Positions 34,138 to 43,279 are shown, counted from the first letter of the stretch. The stretch: DNA of 64,000 nt from Streptomyces xinghaiensis S187 (GCF_000220705.2 NZ_CP023202.1:1426001-1490000); one strand, 5' to 3'. Notes: generated by a model from the letters alone, not told the origin. Numbers and translations: made by a program.

Positions 34138-36447
34138 ATGGAGGCCGTCTTGCTCTCTGCCCTGGCTCGTTTCTCGGTGCGGCACCGGTGGCTGGTGATC
34201 GCCCTCTGGCTGCTGGCGGTGGCCGGCGCCGGCCTCTCCGCCCGCGCGGCGGGTGGTGAGTTCTCCAACGACCTCACGCTCAGCGACTCCGATTCCCAGG
34301 CCGCCTACGACACCCTCCGCGAGCGCTACCCGGACATGTCCGGGGACGGGATGCAGGTGGTGATCCACAGCGGCGGGGACGTGGCCTCGCCGGAGGTGAA
34401 GGCCGCCGTCGCGGACGCCCTCACGGCGGTGCGCGGCTCGGAGGACGTCGCGGCGGCGCGGTCACCGTACGGCCCGGGCCCGGCCATGGTCTCGGCGGAC
34501 GGGCACACCGCGATGGCCACCGTGCAGTTCGAGGGGCGCGCCAAGGACGTGCCCGAGGAGTCGGTGGAGGCCGCGCAGGAGGCGTTCGCACCGGTACGGG
34601 ACGCGGGCGCGCGGGTCGAGTTCGGCGGTGCCGTGCTCCAGGCCGAGAGCGGCCCGTCCGGCAGCGAGGCGATCGGCCTCGCCGCGGCGGTGCTGGTGCT
34701 GCTGGTGGCCTTCGGCTCGGTCTTCGCCATGGTCGTGCCGCTGGTGACGGCGCTGTTCGCGCTCGCCCTGGGGCTGTCGGCCGTCCACCTGGCCGCCGGT
34801 CTCACCACCATCGGCACCTCCGGCCCCGTGGTCGCGGCCATGATCGGGCTCGGGGTGGGCATCGACTACGCGCTGCTGGTCGTGACCCGCCACCGGGAGA
34901 CCCTGCACGCCGGGCACGCCCCCGCCGAGTCGATCCCGCTCGCACTGGCCACCGCCGGGCGGTCGGTGCTGGTGGCCGGGGCCACGGTGATCGTGGCCAT
35001 CCTCAGCCTCTATCTGATCGGCATACCCTTCGTGTCGGCGCTCGGCCTCGCCAGCGCCCTCACGGTGGCGGCCACCCTGCTGGCCGCCGTCACGCTGCTG
35101 CCGGCGCTGCTGGCGGTCTTCGGGCACCGGCTGGACCGGTTCCGCGTCAGGCGGCTCCGCTTCGACCACGGCAGCGGCCGGGTGAGCGGCTGGCACCGCT
35201 GGACCGGCCACGTCCAGCGCCACCCCTGGCCGTACCTGCTGGCCTCGGCCGTCGCGCTCGTCGCCCTGGCCCTGCCGCTGTTCTCGCTGCGTCTCGGCAC
35301 GGCCGACGGCGGATCGGCGCCCGAGGACACCACCGAGCGCCGCGCCTACGAACTGGTCGCGGAGGACTTCGGCCCCGGCTGGACGGGTCCCCTGGTCGTC
35401 ACCGCGGACTTCGGCGAGGACGGCTCCCCGGCGGAGGCGAAGCGGCGGGCCGCGGATCTCCGCACCGAACTGGCGGACACGGAGGGGGTGGACGAGGTGC
35501 GCCCGCCGCGGCTCGACGGGAGCGGGACGACCGCCCTCTACACCGTCGTCCCCGAGGGCTCCCCGGACGAGGAGTCCACCGAGGAGCTGGTGCACCGGCT
35601 GCGGGACGAGGTCCTGCCCGGCGCCGTGGCGGACACGGAGGGCGGCGAGGCGCACGTCGGCGGCTCCACCGCCACCGCCATCGACCTCGCCGACCGGCTG
35701 GGCCGGGAGATGGCCTGGTTCATGACCTTCGTCGTGGGGCTGAGCTTCCTGCTGCTGATGGTCGAATTCCGGTCGCTGGTCGTCCCGTTGAAGGCCGCGG
35801 TGATGAACCTGCTGTCCGTGGGGGCGGCCTACGGCGTCGTGGTCGCCGTCTTCCAGTGGGGCTGGGGCGCCGGGCTGCTCGGGGCCGAGCCGGGGCCGGT
35901 GGAGTCCTTCGCCCCGATCATGCTCTTCGCGGTGCTCTTCGGGCTCTCGATGGACTACGAGGTGTTCCTGCTCAGCCGGGTCCGCGAGGAGTATTTGCGC
36001 ACCGGGGACACCGGGGGCTCCGTCCGGGACGGCATCGCCGCCACCGCCCGGGTCATCACGGCCGCCGCGTCCGTCATGGTCGTGGTCTTCGGCAGCTTCC
36101 AGCTGAACGACCAGCGGGTCGTCAACCTCTTCGGCTTCGGCCTGGCCGTCGCCATCGCGATCGACGCCACCCTCGTCCGGCTGGTGCTCGTCCCGTCCGT
36201 GATGGCGGTGCTGGGCCGGGCCGCCTGGTGGATGCCGCGCCCGCTGCTCCGGCTGCTGCCACGGCTGCCCGGCGAGGCGGCGGCCGGGGGCGGCCGGACG
36301 GCCGCCGTGCCCGGGAGCGGCCCGGCCGGTGACGGCACACCGGGCGACGGGCCGCGGCGCGACGGCGGGTCGCCGGCCGGGCAGCCCCACGGGCGCGCCC
36401 CCGAGCGCGTCCCCGAGGACGGACGGGTGCCCGGGACGCACTCATGA
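34138..36447 (+). CDS. MMPL-family RND transporter
   Basis: 769 aa. Twelve membrane segments in two halves, each with a large extracytoplasmic loop after the first segment. The paired signature helices are present: IGLGVGIDYALLVVTRHRE in the first half and FGLSMDYEVFLLSRVREEY in the second, with the proton-relay aspartates. MMPL proteins export lipids, hydrophobic antibiotics or siderophores. TetR control from the divergent gene implies inducible efflux. The C-terminal about 60 residues are a hydrophilic Gly/Pro/Arg tail. ATG 34138 is used; a TTG four codons later is possible. Confidence 0.94.
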   Translation: MEAVLLSALARFSVRHRWLVIALWLLAVAGAGLSARAAGGEFSNDLTLSDSDSQAAYDTLRERYPDMSGDGMQVVIHSGGDVASPEVKAAVADALTAVRGSEDVAAARSPYGPGPAMVSADGHTAMATVQFEGRAKDVPEESVEAAQEAFAPVRDAGARVEFGGAVLQAESGPSGSEAIGLAAAVLVLLVAFGSVFAMVVPLVTALFALALGLSAVHLAAGLTTIGTSGPVVAAMIGLGVGIDYALLVVTRHRETLHAGHAPAESIPLALATAGRSVLVAGATVIVAILSLYLIGIPFVSALGLASALTVAATLLAAVTLLPALLAVFGHRLDRFRVRRLRFDHGSGRVSGWHRWTGHVQRHPWPYLLASAVALVALALPLFSLRLGTADGGSAPEDTTERRAYELVAEDFGPGWTGPLVVTADFGEDGSPAEAKRRAADLRTELADTEGVDEVRPPRLDGSGTTALYTVVPEGSPDEESTEELVHRLRDEVLPGAVADTEGGEAHVGGSTATAIDLADRLGREMAWFMTFVVGLSFLLLMVEFRSLVVPLKAAVMNLLSVGAAYGVVVAVFQWGWGAGLLGAEPGPVESFAPIMLFAVLFGLSMDYEVFLLSRVREEYLRTGDTGGSVRDGIAATARVITAAASVMVVVFGSFQLNDQRVVNLFGFGLAVAIAIDATLVRLVLVPSVMAVLGRAAWWMPRPLLRLLPRLPGEAAAGGGRTAAVPGSGPAGDGTPGDGPRRDGGSPAGQPHGRAPERVPEDGRVPGTHS

Positions 36448-36497
36448 CGGACGGGAAGCGGGCCGAGGGCTCCCCCGCCCGGCCCGCTTCCCGTCCG
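36448..36497 (+). terminator. Very strong hairpin right after the MMPL stop codon
   Basis: CGGACGGGAAGCGGGCCG (36448-36465) pairs perfectly with CGGCCCGCTTCCCGTCCG (36480-36497): an 18-bp stem with a 14-base loop beginning at the base after the TGA. It should isolate the transporter transcript from the monooxygenase gene. Confidence 0.82.
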
Positions 36498-36591
36498 CTC
36501 CACCCCTCCCCGTGCCGTGCCACGGCACCGGGGCCCCGCCGGCCCGCAGGACCGGTTCACACTCCGCAAGCAAGGGAAGGCAGGACACCCC

Positions 36592-38274
36592 GTGACCAGA
36601 CACCCCAGGCCATTCGACGACGGCCCTGAGCACCACGACCGCGCCATACCCGGTGCCGCCGCCTCCGGCGCCGGGACGGCGGGGCGGCGGAACGACGCCG
36701 ATGTGGACGTCCTCGTCGTGGGGGCCGGCCCCACGGGGCTGACCGCCGCCTGCGAGGCCCGGCGCCACGGACTCACGGCACGGATCGTCGACCGGGCGAC
36801 GGGCCGCTCGGGCTTCTCCAAGGCGCTGGTCGTCCACGCGCGGACCATGGAGGTCTTCGAGACCATGGGGGTGGCCGACCGCGTCCGGGCCGCGGGCGCC
36901 CGGTTCGCGGCCCTCAACGTGAACACCCGGCACCGCGCCCCCGTCCGCGTCGATCTGCTCGGCCTCCCGTGGGGCGACACCGCCTACCCCTTCTGGCTGT
37001 CGGTCCCCCAGTACGCCACCGAGCACATCCTCGAATCGCACCTCACCGCCGGGGGCGGTGAAATCGAGTGGGGCGTCGCGCTCAAGGATCTCCGCGACGA
37101 CGACGGTGGCGGTGGCGGCGGCGGCGGCTCGGTCGAGGCGATGCTGGAACACGGGGACGGCCGCCGCGAGACGGTCCGCGCCCGGTGGGTGATCGGCTGC
37201 GACGGCGGCCGCAGCCGGGTCCGGGAAGCGGCCGGGCTGCGGCTCGACCGCTCGGACGCCGGGGCGGTCTTCGTCCTGGCCGACGTCCTGACCACCGCGG
37301 ACCTCACCGAGGACGAGGGGCACGTCTTCCTCGGCCCCGAGGGCCTGCTGCTCATCGTCCCCATGCCGGAGCCCCGCCGCTGGCGCGTCATCGCGCACGT
37401 CCCGGGGGCCCGCGAGGAAGAACGTCCCACCCTCGACGCGCCCTTCCTGGACGAGCTGATCCGCAGCCGCGCCGGAATCGCGTTCGGCAGCCACGGGGTG
37501 ACCTGGCAGTCGCGGTTCGCCCTCAGCCACGGCCTGGTGGACCACTACCGCCGGGGCCGGGTCTTCCTCGCCGGCGACGCCGCGCACATCCACAGCCCGG
37601 TCGGCGGCCAGGGACTCAACACCGGTGTGCAGGACGCCCACAACCTGCTGTGGAAGCTGGCCGCCGCCCGGCACACCGAACCGGCCCGGGCCGAGGCCCT
37701 GCTCGACAGCTACGAGGCCGAACGGCGGCCCGTGGCCCGGGCCATGGTGCGCGGCACCGCCCGGGCGACCCGGGCGCTCACCACCCGGACGGGCATGACG
37801 CGCGCCCTCCTCGGCACGGTCGCGCCCACCCTGCTCGGCCGCCGCCCCGTGCAGGCCCGCCTCGGCCGCGGTGTCGGCATGCTGGACATCGGCTACCCGG
37901 CCGCGGGCCGGACCGGGCGGGGAGTCCGCACCGCGGCGGGCCGCCGGCTGCCCGACCCCGTGCTGTCCGACGGCGGCGGACGGCTGCACCAGCGGCTGGC
38001 CCCCCTCGGCTTCACCTGGGTGGTCCGGGCGCGTCCCGGCGAGACGTGGCCGCCCGGCGACGACCGGGCGTGGGCGGGGATACCGGTGGTCTTCCTCTCC
38101 GGGGAGGAGTGGGCGGGGCTGTCCGGGCCGGGAACGGCGGCACCCGTCATACTCGTCCGCCCCGACCGGTACATCGCGGGCGCGGGCAGCACAGCGGCCT
38201 CCGTCCTGTCGGCGGTGGGACCGCGCATGCTCCCGGGCACCGCCCCGCGCCGTCCCGGGCGCCTCACCGGCTGA
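36592..38274 (+). CDS. FAD-dependent aromatic monooxygenase (PheA/TfdB, rifampicin monooxygenase-like)
   Basis: 560 aa from GTG 36592. FAD motifs: DVLVVGAGPTGLTAACEARR, the DG motif VIGCDGGRSRVRE and the GD motif VFLAGDAAHIHSPVGGQGLNTGVQDAHNLLWKL. The C-terminal thioredoxin-like domain (VRTAAGRRLPDPVLSDGG) places it with class A hydroxylases of phenols, polyketides or rifamycins. A poly-glycine loop of eight residues follows DDD near residue 173. It stands alone between the TetR/MMPL pair and the GNAT gene, and could be a detoxifying or tailoring enzyme. Confidence 0.9.
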   Translation: MTRHPRPFDDGPEHHDRAIPGAAASGAGTAGRRNDADVDVLVVGAGPTGLTAACEARRHGLTARIVDRATGRSGFSKALVVHARTMEVFETMGVADRVRAAGARFAALNVNTRHRAPVRVDLLGLPWGDTAYPFWLSVPQYATEHILESHLTAGGGEIEWGVALKDLRDDDGGGGGGGGSVEAMLEHGDGRRETVRARWVIGCDGGRSRVREAAGLRLDRSDAGAVFVLADVLTTADLTEDEGHVFLGPEGLLLIVPMPEPRRWRVIAHVPGAREEERPTLDAPFLDELIRSRAGIAFGSHGVTWQSRFALSHGLVDHYRRGRVFLAGDAAHIHSPVGGQGLNTGVQDAHNLLWKLAAARHTEPARAEALLDSYEAERRPVARAMVRGTARATRALTTRTGMTRALLGTVAPTLLGRRPVQARLGRGVGMLDIGYPAAGRTGRGVRTAAGRRLPDPVLSDGGGRLHQRLAPLGFTWVVRARPGETWPPGDDRAWAGIPVVFLSGEEWAGLSGPGTAAPVILVRPDRYIAGAGSTAASVLSAVGPRMLPGTAPRRPGRLTG

Positions 38275-38386
38275 CGGCCGGCACGGGGCCGCGCACCCGG
38301 TGGCGGAACCGGGACGCGGAAGCGGGACGGCGGAGGCCGGAGCGGACCCCGGGCCCGGGAACGGCGCGCCTCTCGCGGAAAGGCGT

Positions 38387-38417
38387 TCGACAACCCCCAA
38401 CCACCGCCGCTAGATTC
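38387..38417 (+). promoter_or_regulatory. Promoter of the leader ORF and GNAT gene
   Basis: A TCGACA-like -35 (about 38388-38393) and TAGATT (about 38411-38416) are about 18 bp apart. A transcript would start near 38423 and carry the short leader frame at 38460 before the acetyltransferase. Confidence 0.45.
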
Positions 38418-38459
38418 ACCGTTGACGCCCAACGACCAGCCGGAGAGGAGGCGAGAGCC

Positions 38460-38516
38460 GTGCACATCACCGCCATGCCACGCTCCCGCCCCGTCCGACG
38501 GGCGTCCCACGGCTGA
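38460..38516 (+). CDS. Possible 18-aa leader peptide before GNAT gene
   Basis: GTG 38460 follows a strong GGAGAGGAGG-type ribosome-binding site and opens an 18-codon frame (HITAMPRSRPVRRASHG after the start) that ends 47 bases before the acetyltransferase ATG. The arginine/proline-rich middle could slow ribosomes. There is no cysteine run, so it is not a standard cysteine attenuator. The strong ribosome-binding site is the main evidence. Confidence 0.45.
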   Translation: MHITAMPRSRPVRRASHG

Positions 38517-38563
38517 GCCGACCGCCGTCCGGGAGCGCGCACCCCGCCTTCCGGAAGGACCCC

Positions 38564-39496
38564 ATGACCGAGCTGGTCTTCCGCGCGCTCACCGAGAGCG
38601 ACGCACATCTGTTCACCTCCCTCTCCCACCCCGACACCGGTCTCGTCGGCCGCGCGTCGCTGGGGCACGTCTACCGTCCCGTCCACGAGGGCGGCGAGTA
38701 CCGCCCCGACTGGACCCGGGTCGCGCTGCGCGGCGGCCGGGTCGTGGCGCGCGCCGCCTGGTGGGGAGCTCCCGGCGACCCGGAGCCGGTGCTGCTCAAC
38801 TGGTTCGACTTCGCCGAGGGCGAGGACGAGGCGGCCGCCGGACTCCTGCGCACCTCACCGCTGCGCACCGAGTACGAACTGATGCTCCCCACCGGCTGGC
38901 GCGAGCTGCCGCCGGTGCGCGCCGCCGCCGAACGGCGGCTCGGCGCGGCGCGTGCCGCAGGGCTGCGGCCCCTCGTCGAACGCTTCCGCTATACGTGGAC
39001 GCCCGGCCGCGGTCTGCCCGAGCGGCCGGGCCGGCTGCGTTTCCGCGCCGAGCCGGACGACGCCGTGTTCCTGGACGCCCTGCGCCGGATCGCGGAGGGC
39101 AGCCTCGACGCCCACACCCGGAACACCGCCGCCCGGCACGGTGCCGAGGCCGCGGCCCGGGAGGAGCTGGACTTCCTCCACTGGTGCCCGTCGCCCCGCG
39201 AGTGGTGGCAGCTGGCCCACGCCCCGGACGGCACCCTGGCCGGGGTGCACATCCCCGCCCACAACCCGGGCGGTCCCTGCGTGGGCTTCATCGGGGTGCT
39301 GCCGGAGCACCGGGGGAACGGCTACGCGTACGAACTGCTGGCCGAGTGCACGCACAAGCTGGCCGCCGAGGGCGCGGACCGTATCGCCGCCGCCACCGAC
39401 CAGGGCAACTTCCCCATGGCCGCGGCCTTCGCCAGGGCGGGCTATCCCATCACGCAGGAGCGGATCTGCCTCGTGCCGCCGCCCGCGGACGGCTGA
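38564..39496 (+). CDS. GNAT-family N-acetyltransferase
   Basis: 310 aa, ATG after GGAAGGACCCC. The C-terminal half has the GNAT acetyl-CoA motif GFIGVLPEHRGNGYAYELLAECTHKLAAEGADRI and the closing NFPMAAAFARAGYP. The N-terminal about 130 residues appear to be a second, degenerate GNAT-like half, as in two-domain acetyltransferases. Substrate unknown; small-molecule acetylation such as antibiotic inactivation is possible given the resistance genes within 15 kb, but not shown. Its stop lies inside a 7-bp tandem repeat. Confidence 0.88.
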   Translation: MTELVFRALTESDAHLFTSLSHPDTGLVGRASLGHVYRPVHEGGEYRPDWTRVALRGGRVVARAAWWGAPGDPEPVLLNWFDFAEGEDEAAAGLLRTSPLRTEYELMLPTGWRELPPVRAAAERRLGAARAAGLRPLVERFRYTWTPGRGLPERPGRLRFRAEPDDAVFLDALRRIAEGSLDAHTRNTAARHGAEAAAREELDFLHWCPSPREWWQLAHAPDGTLAGVHIPAHNPGGPCVGFIGVLPEHRGNGYAYELLAECTHKLAAEGADRIAAATDQGNFPMAAAFARAGYPITQERICLVPPPADG

Positions 39497-39515
39497 CGGC
39501 TGACGGCTGACGGCT
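39488..39515. repeat. Four tandem copies of GACGGCT over the GNAT stop codon
   Basis: The heptamer is repeated four times from 39488. Each copy junction contains TGA, and because 7 is not a multiple of three the copies place a stop in all three frames, so changes in copy number hardly alter the protein end. Confidence 0.85.
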
Positions 39516-39721
39516 GACGGGGCAGAACGGCCCCGGCGACCCGGCGGTCGTCACCCCGGACTCCGCCCCCGGCTCGCAAGGCCGGGGGCGGAGTCCCGCC
39601 GGCCCTGCCGCGTCCTGCTGCGCCCCCGTCCCCGATCGCGGAGCATGGAGGCCCGGCCGTTCCCGGCCGGCGGGGGCGCCGGCGCGCGGCCCCGACGCGA
39701 GCACCGGCAGGAGGAGCGTCC

Positions 39722-41482
39722 GTGGACTTCGAGGTGTGGGCACCGCGGGCCGGTGCCGTCGCGCTGCACGTGGAGGACGGCGACGGCGCGGTCACCGCCA
39801 TGGAGCGCGACCCCGTCCGCCCCGGCTGGTGGCGGGCCGAGGCACCGGCCGCGGACGGCACGCGCTACGGCTTCGCCCTGGACGGCGGCCCCGTGCGGCC
39901 CGACCCGCGCGCCCCGCGCCTCCCCGACGGCCCCGGCGGCACGGGCGCCGTCGTGGACCACGAGCTGTTCGACTGGCGGCATCCCTGGTACGGGCGGCCG
40001 CTGCCCGGAGCCGTGCTGTACGAGCTGCACATCGGCACGTTCACGCCCGAGGGCACCTTCGGCGCGGCCGCCCGGCGGCTGGGTCATCTGGCCGGCCTGG
40101 GCATCACCCACGTCGAACTGATGCCCGTCTGCCCGTTCCCCGGTACGCACGGCTGGGGCTACGACGGTGTGGCGCCCTGGGCGGTGCACGAGCCGTACGG
40201 CGGGCCCGACGGGCTCAAGCGGTTCATCGACGCGGCGCACGGGCACGGGCTCGGCGTCGTCCTGGACGTCGTCCACAACCACCTCGGCCCCTCCGGCAAC
40301 CATCTCCCGGGATTCGGCCCGTACTTCACGGAGCGCCACCACACCCCGTGGGGCGCGGCCGTCAATCTGGACGCCCCCGGCTCCGACGAGGTCCGGGCGT
40401 ACCTCACCGGCAGCGCCCTGGCCTGGCTGCGCGACTACCGTGCCGACGGCCTGCGGCTCGACGCCGTGCACGCCCTGCGCGACGACCGGGCCCGCCACTT
40501 CCTCGCCGAGCTCTCCGAAGCCGTGGACGCGCTCGCCGCACGGACCGGGCGGCCGCTCTTCCTGATCGCCGAGTCCGACGTCAACGACCCGCGCACCACC
40601 ACACCCCGCGCGGCGGGCGGCCACGGGGTGCACGCCCAGTGGAACGACGACTTCCACCACGCCCTGCACACCGCGCTCACCGGCGAACACCAGGGCTACT
40701 ACGCCGACTTCGCCGAGGACCCGCTGCACGCCCTCGCCAAGACGCTCACCGGCGGCTTCTTCCACGACGGCGGCTGGTCCAGCTTCCGGGAGCGCTCGCA
40801 CGGCGCTCCGCTCGACCCGCGCACCACCCCGGCGCACCGGCTGCTGGCCTACGCCCAGACGCACGACCAGATCGGCAACCGCGCCCTCGGCGACCGGCTC
40901 GCCGCCGGCCTCTCCCCCGGCCTGCTGGCCTGCGCGGCCGCGCTCGTCCTCACCTCGCCGTACACGCCGATGCTGTTCATGGGCGAGGAGTGGGGCGCCC
41001 GCACACCCTGGCAGTACTTCACCGACCACCCCGACCCGGAGCTGGCGGAGGCCGTACGGCGTGGCCGGCGGCGGGAGTTCGCCTCGCACGGCTGGGCGGA
41101 GGACGACATCCCCGACCCGCAGGACCCGGCGACCCGCGGCCGCAGCTGTCTGGACTGGAGCGAGCCGGAACGCGATCCGCACACCCGGCTGCTCGCCTGG
41201 CACCGCGAGCTGATCGCCCTGCGCCGCGCCCTGCCGGAACCGGCGGCCGGCCCCGGCCTGGACGGGACGCGGGTCTCCTGCGACCGGGCCGGACGCTGGC
41301 TGTGCGTCGCCCGGGGCGCGCTGCGCACCGTGGTGAACCTGTCCGCCGGCCGCGAGGCCCGCGTGCCCGCGGAGGCCCCGCACGCCCGGGTGCTGGCGGC
41401 GTGGGGCGACTGCGGCGCCCCGGGCGCCGACGGGGTGGTCCGGCTGCCCCCGGAGTCGGCGGCGGTGCTGGCGGTGCCGTGA
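39722..41482 (+). CDS. treZ: Malto-oligosyltrehalose trehalohydrolase
   Basis: 586 aa, GTG 39722 after AGGAGGAGCG. It releases free trehalose from the TreY product. The N-terminal E-set domain starts DFEVWAPRAGAVALHVED; the GH13 family 10 barrel has LDVVHNHLGPSGN, GLRLDAVHALRDD (nucleophile), LFLIAESDVNDP (acid) and YAQTHDQIGNRALGDRL. MGEEWGARTPWQYFTDHPDPEL is typical for TreZ. It completes the TreX-TreY-TreZ route with the two genes upstream, though separated from them by about 7 kb of unrelated genes. Confidence 0.96.
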   Translation: MDFEVWAPRAGAVALHVEDGDGAVTAMERDPVRPGWWRAEAPAADGTRYGFALDGGPVRPDPRAPRLPDGPGGTGAVVDHELFDWRHPWYGRPLPGAVLYELHIGTFTPEGTFGAAARRLGHLAGLGITHVELMPVCPFPGTHGWGYDGVAPWAVHEPYGGPDGLKRFIDAAHGHGLGVVLDVVHNHLGPSGNHLPGFGPYFTERHHTPWGAAVNLDAPGSDEVRAYLTGSALAWLRDYRADGLRLDAVHALRDDRARHFLAELSEAVDALAARTGRPLFLIAESDVNDPRTTTPRAAGGHGVHAQWNDDFHHALHTALTGEHQGYYADFAEDPLHALAKTLTGGFFHDGGWSSFRERSHGAPLDPRTTPAHRLLAYAQTHDQIGNRALGDRLAAGLSPGLLACAAALVLTSPYTPMLFMGEEWGARTPWQYFTDHPDPELAEAVRRGRRREFASHGWAEDDIPDPQDPATRGRSCLDWSEPERDPHTRLLAWHRELIALRRALPEPAAGPGLDGTRVSCDRAGRWLCVARGALRTVVNLSAGREARVPAEAPHARVLAAWGDCGAPGADGVVRLPPESAAVLAVP

Positions 41483-41654
41483 TGCCGCGCTTCCTCGGGG
41501 CCCGCGCGGCGGGACGGCCGGGGCCGGTGCGGCCGCCCCGCCCGCCGCAGGCCCCGTCCGCCCCTGCCCCGTCTACCCGCCGCCCCGTCCGCCCGGTGCG
41601 CGCCCGTACGCACGCGCCCCGGCCGGGACACCGGTCCGCGGGGCGGGCCGCCGC

Positions 41655-42032
41655 TCAGCTCGTGGCCGCGGTCCACGTCCGCTCGCGGTGGTCCCGCGCG
41701 ATGGCGATCAGTTCGTCCAGGGTGTGCCGGGTCCGTATGAGGTCGTCGATGTGTTCGGAGAGCCGGGCCCGCTCCCGCTCCATCCGCTCCAGCGCGGCGC
41801 CGGAGGTCTGCTCGCTGGGTGCGTCGACGCAGGGCAGCAGTCCGGCGATGGTGCGGCTCGACAGCCCGGCAGCGTAGAACCGCTGGAGGAACCGCACGCG
41901 CTCGACGGCCTCCTCCCGGTAGTACCGCTGCCCGCCGGGGCTGCGGCCGCTGGTGAGCAGGCCCTGCTCCTCGTAGTAGCGCAGCGACCTGACGCTGGCG
42001 CCGGTACGCGCCGCGAGCTCCCCGATCCGCAT
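41655..42032 (-). CDS. MerR-family transcriptional regulator
   Basis: 125 aa from ATG 42032. The winged HTH reads RIGELAARTGASVRSLRYYEEQGLL followed by GQRYY and a long dimerisation helix, the standard MerR plan. Only one cysteine (LLPCVDAPSE) is present, so it is not a metal sensor of the CueR kind nor an iron-sulfur SoxR. It is divergent from an Old Yellow Enzyme gene whose promoter has the overlong spacer MerR proteins act on. It likely senses an electrophile or quinone. The 172 bp between treZ and this gene show nothing recognisable. Confidence 0.92.
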   Translation of the reverse strand: MRIGELAARTGASVRSLRYYEEQGLLTSGRSPGGQRYYREEAVERVRFLQRFYAAGLSSRTIAGLLPCVDAPSEQTSGAALERMERERARLSEHIDDLIRTRHTLDELIAIARDHRERTWTAATS

Positions 42033-42093
42033 GACTGGCCTCCCGCTGTGGTCCGCCGGCCGGGGATCACCACGGTGAACCGCGACACAGCAC

Positions 42094-42124
42094 TTGCCCC
42101 TCACATCAGTGTCAGGTTTTAGCG
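42094..42124 (+). promoter_or_regulatory. MerR-type promoter of the Old Yellow Enzyme gene
   Basis: TTGCCC (42094-42099) and TTAGCG (42119-42124) are 19 bp apart, the long spacing typical of MerR-controlled promoters. Within the spacer CCTCACATCAGTGTCAGG (42099-42116) is a near-perfect dyad with arms CCTxACA and TGTxAGG. Confidence 0.75.
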
Positions 42125-42176
42125 TAACCCCGTGCCCGGCGACATCCGGGCACGGGACCTGATGGAGGAGACCAAC

Positions 42177-43274
42177 ATGCCCACCCTGTTCAGCAGTTAC
42201 CGGCTCGGCGCCCTGACGCTGCCCAACCGGGTCGTGATGGCCCCGATGACCCGGGTGCGGGCCGCCGCCGGCGGCCTGGCCACGCCCTCGATGGCGGCGT
42301 ACTACGCGCAGCGGGCCACGGCCGGGCTGATCGTGTCGGAGGGCGTACAGCCCAGTGTCATCGGGCAGTCCAACCCGGGCACGCCCGGACTTCACACCGA
42401 CGAGCAGGTCGCGTCCTGGCGGCCGGTCACGGAGGCCGTGCACGTCAACGGCGGCCGTATCTTCGCCCAGATCATGCACGGCGGCCGGGTGTCGCACCCC
42501 GCCACCACCGGCTGCCGGCCCGTCGGCCCCTCGGCCGTGCCGGCCGTCGGCGAAGTCTTCACTCCGGCAGGCCGGCAGCCGGCGCCCGTGCCCCGGGCAC
42601 TGGCGGCGGACGAGGTGCCCGAGCACGTCCGGTCCTACGCCGACGCGGCCCGCCGCGCGGTGGACGCGGGCTTCGACGGGGTCGAACTGCACGGCGCCAA
42701 CGGCTACCTGATCTCCCAGTTCCTCTCCTCCAACGCCAATCTGCGCACCGACCGCTACGGCGGCGGCATCACGGGCCGGATCCGGTTCGCCGTAGAAGCG
42801 GCCGCCGCCACCGCCGACGCGGTGGGCGCGCACCGAACGGGCATCCGCCTCTCACCCGGCGGTGGCTTCTGGGGTGTCGAGGAGACCGACGCCGCCGGGC
42901 TCAACACCGCGCTGCTGACCGAACTGGCCCGCCTGGACCTGGCGTACGTCCATCTGGAGGCGACAGCCGTGGAGGATGTGCTCCGGGGGCTGCGCACGGC
43001 CTGGCCCGGCCCTCTGATCATGAACCCGGTGCTGCCGCTGGGCCCGCGGCAGGCCGGTCCCGACGAAGCCCGTCACTGGCTGGGGCTGGGCGCCGACCTC
43101 ATCAGCTTCGGCCGCGCCTTCATCGCCAACCCCGACCTGGTGGAACGCCTCCGCACGGGGCTGCCCCTGGCCCCCGTGGACGAGTCCACGTACTTCATGG
43201 GCGGCGACGCGGGCTACCTCACCTACCCGGCGTACCGGTACGGGGCCGGCGATCCCGTCTCCGTTCCCGCGTGA
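42177..43274 (+). CDS. Old Yellow Enzyme family alkene reductase
   Basis: 365 aa, ATG after GATGGAGGAGACC. FMN-binding TIM barrel: LPNRVVMAPMTRVRAAAGG, IFAQIMHGGRVSHP, FDGVELHGANGYLISQFLSSNANLRTDRYGG (with the His/Asn pair that binds the substrate carbonyl) and FGRAFIANPDLVERL. It reduces activated C=C bonds with NADPH. MerR control suggests induction by quinones or other electrophiles. It converges with msrB at a gap of five bases. Confidence 0.95.
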   Translation: MPTLFSSYRLGALTLPNRVVMAPMTRVRAAAGGLATPSMAAYYAQRATAGLIVSEGVQPSVIGQSNPGTPGLHTDEQVASWRPVTEAVHVNGGRIFAQIMHGGRVSHPATTGCRPVGPSAVPAVGEVFTPAGRQPAPVPRALAADEVPEHVRSYADAARRAVDAGFDGVELHGANGYLISQFLSSNANLRTDRYGGGITGRIRFAVEAAAATADAVGAHRTGIRLSPGGGFWGVEETDAAGLNTALLTELARLDLAYVHLEATAVEDVLRGLRTAWPGPLIMNPVLPLGPRQAGPDEARHWLGLGADLISFGRAFIANPDLVERLRTGLPLAPVDESTYFMGGDAGYLTYPAYRYGAGDPVSVPA

Positions 43275-43279
43275 GGCGG

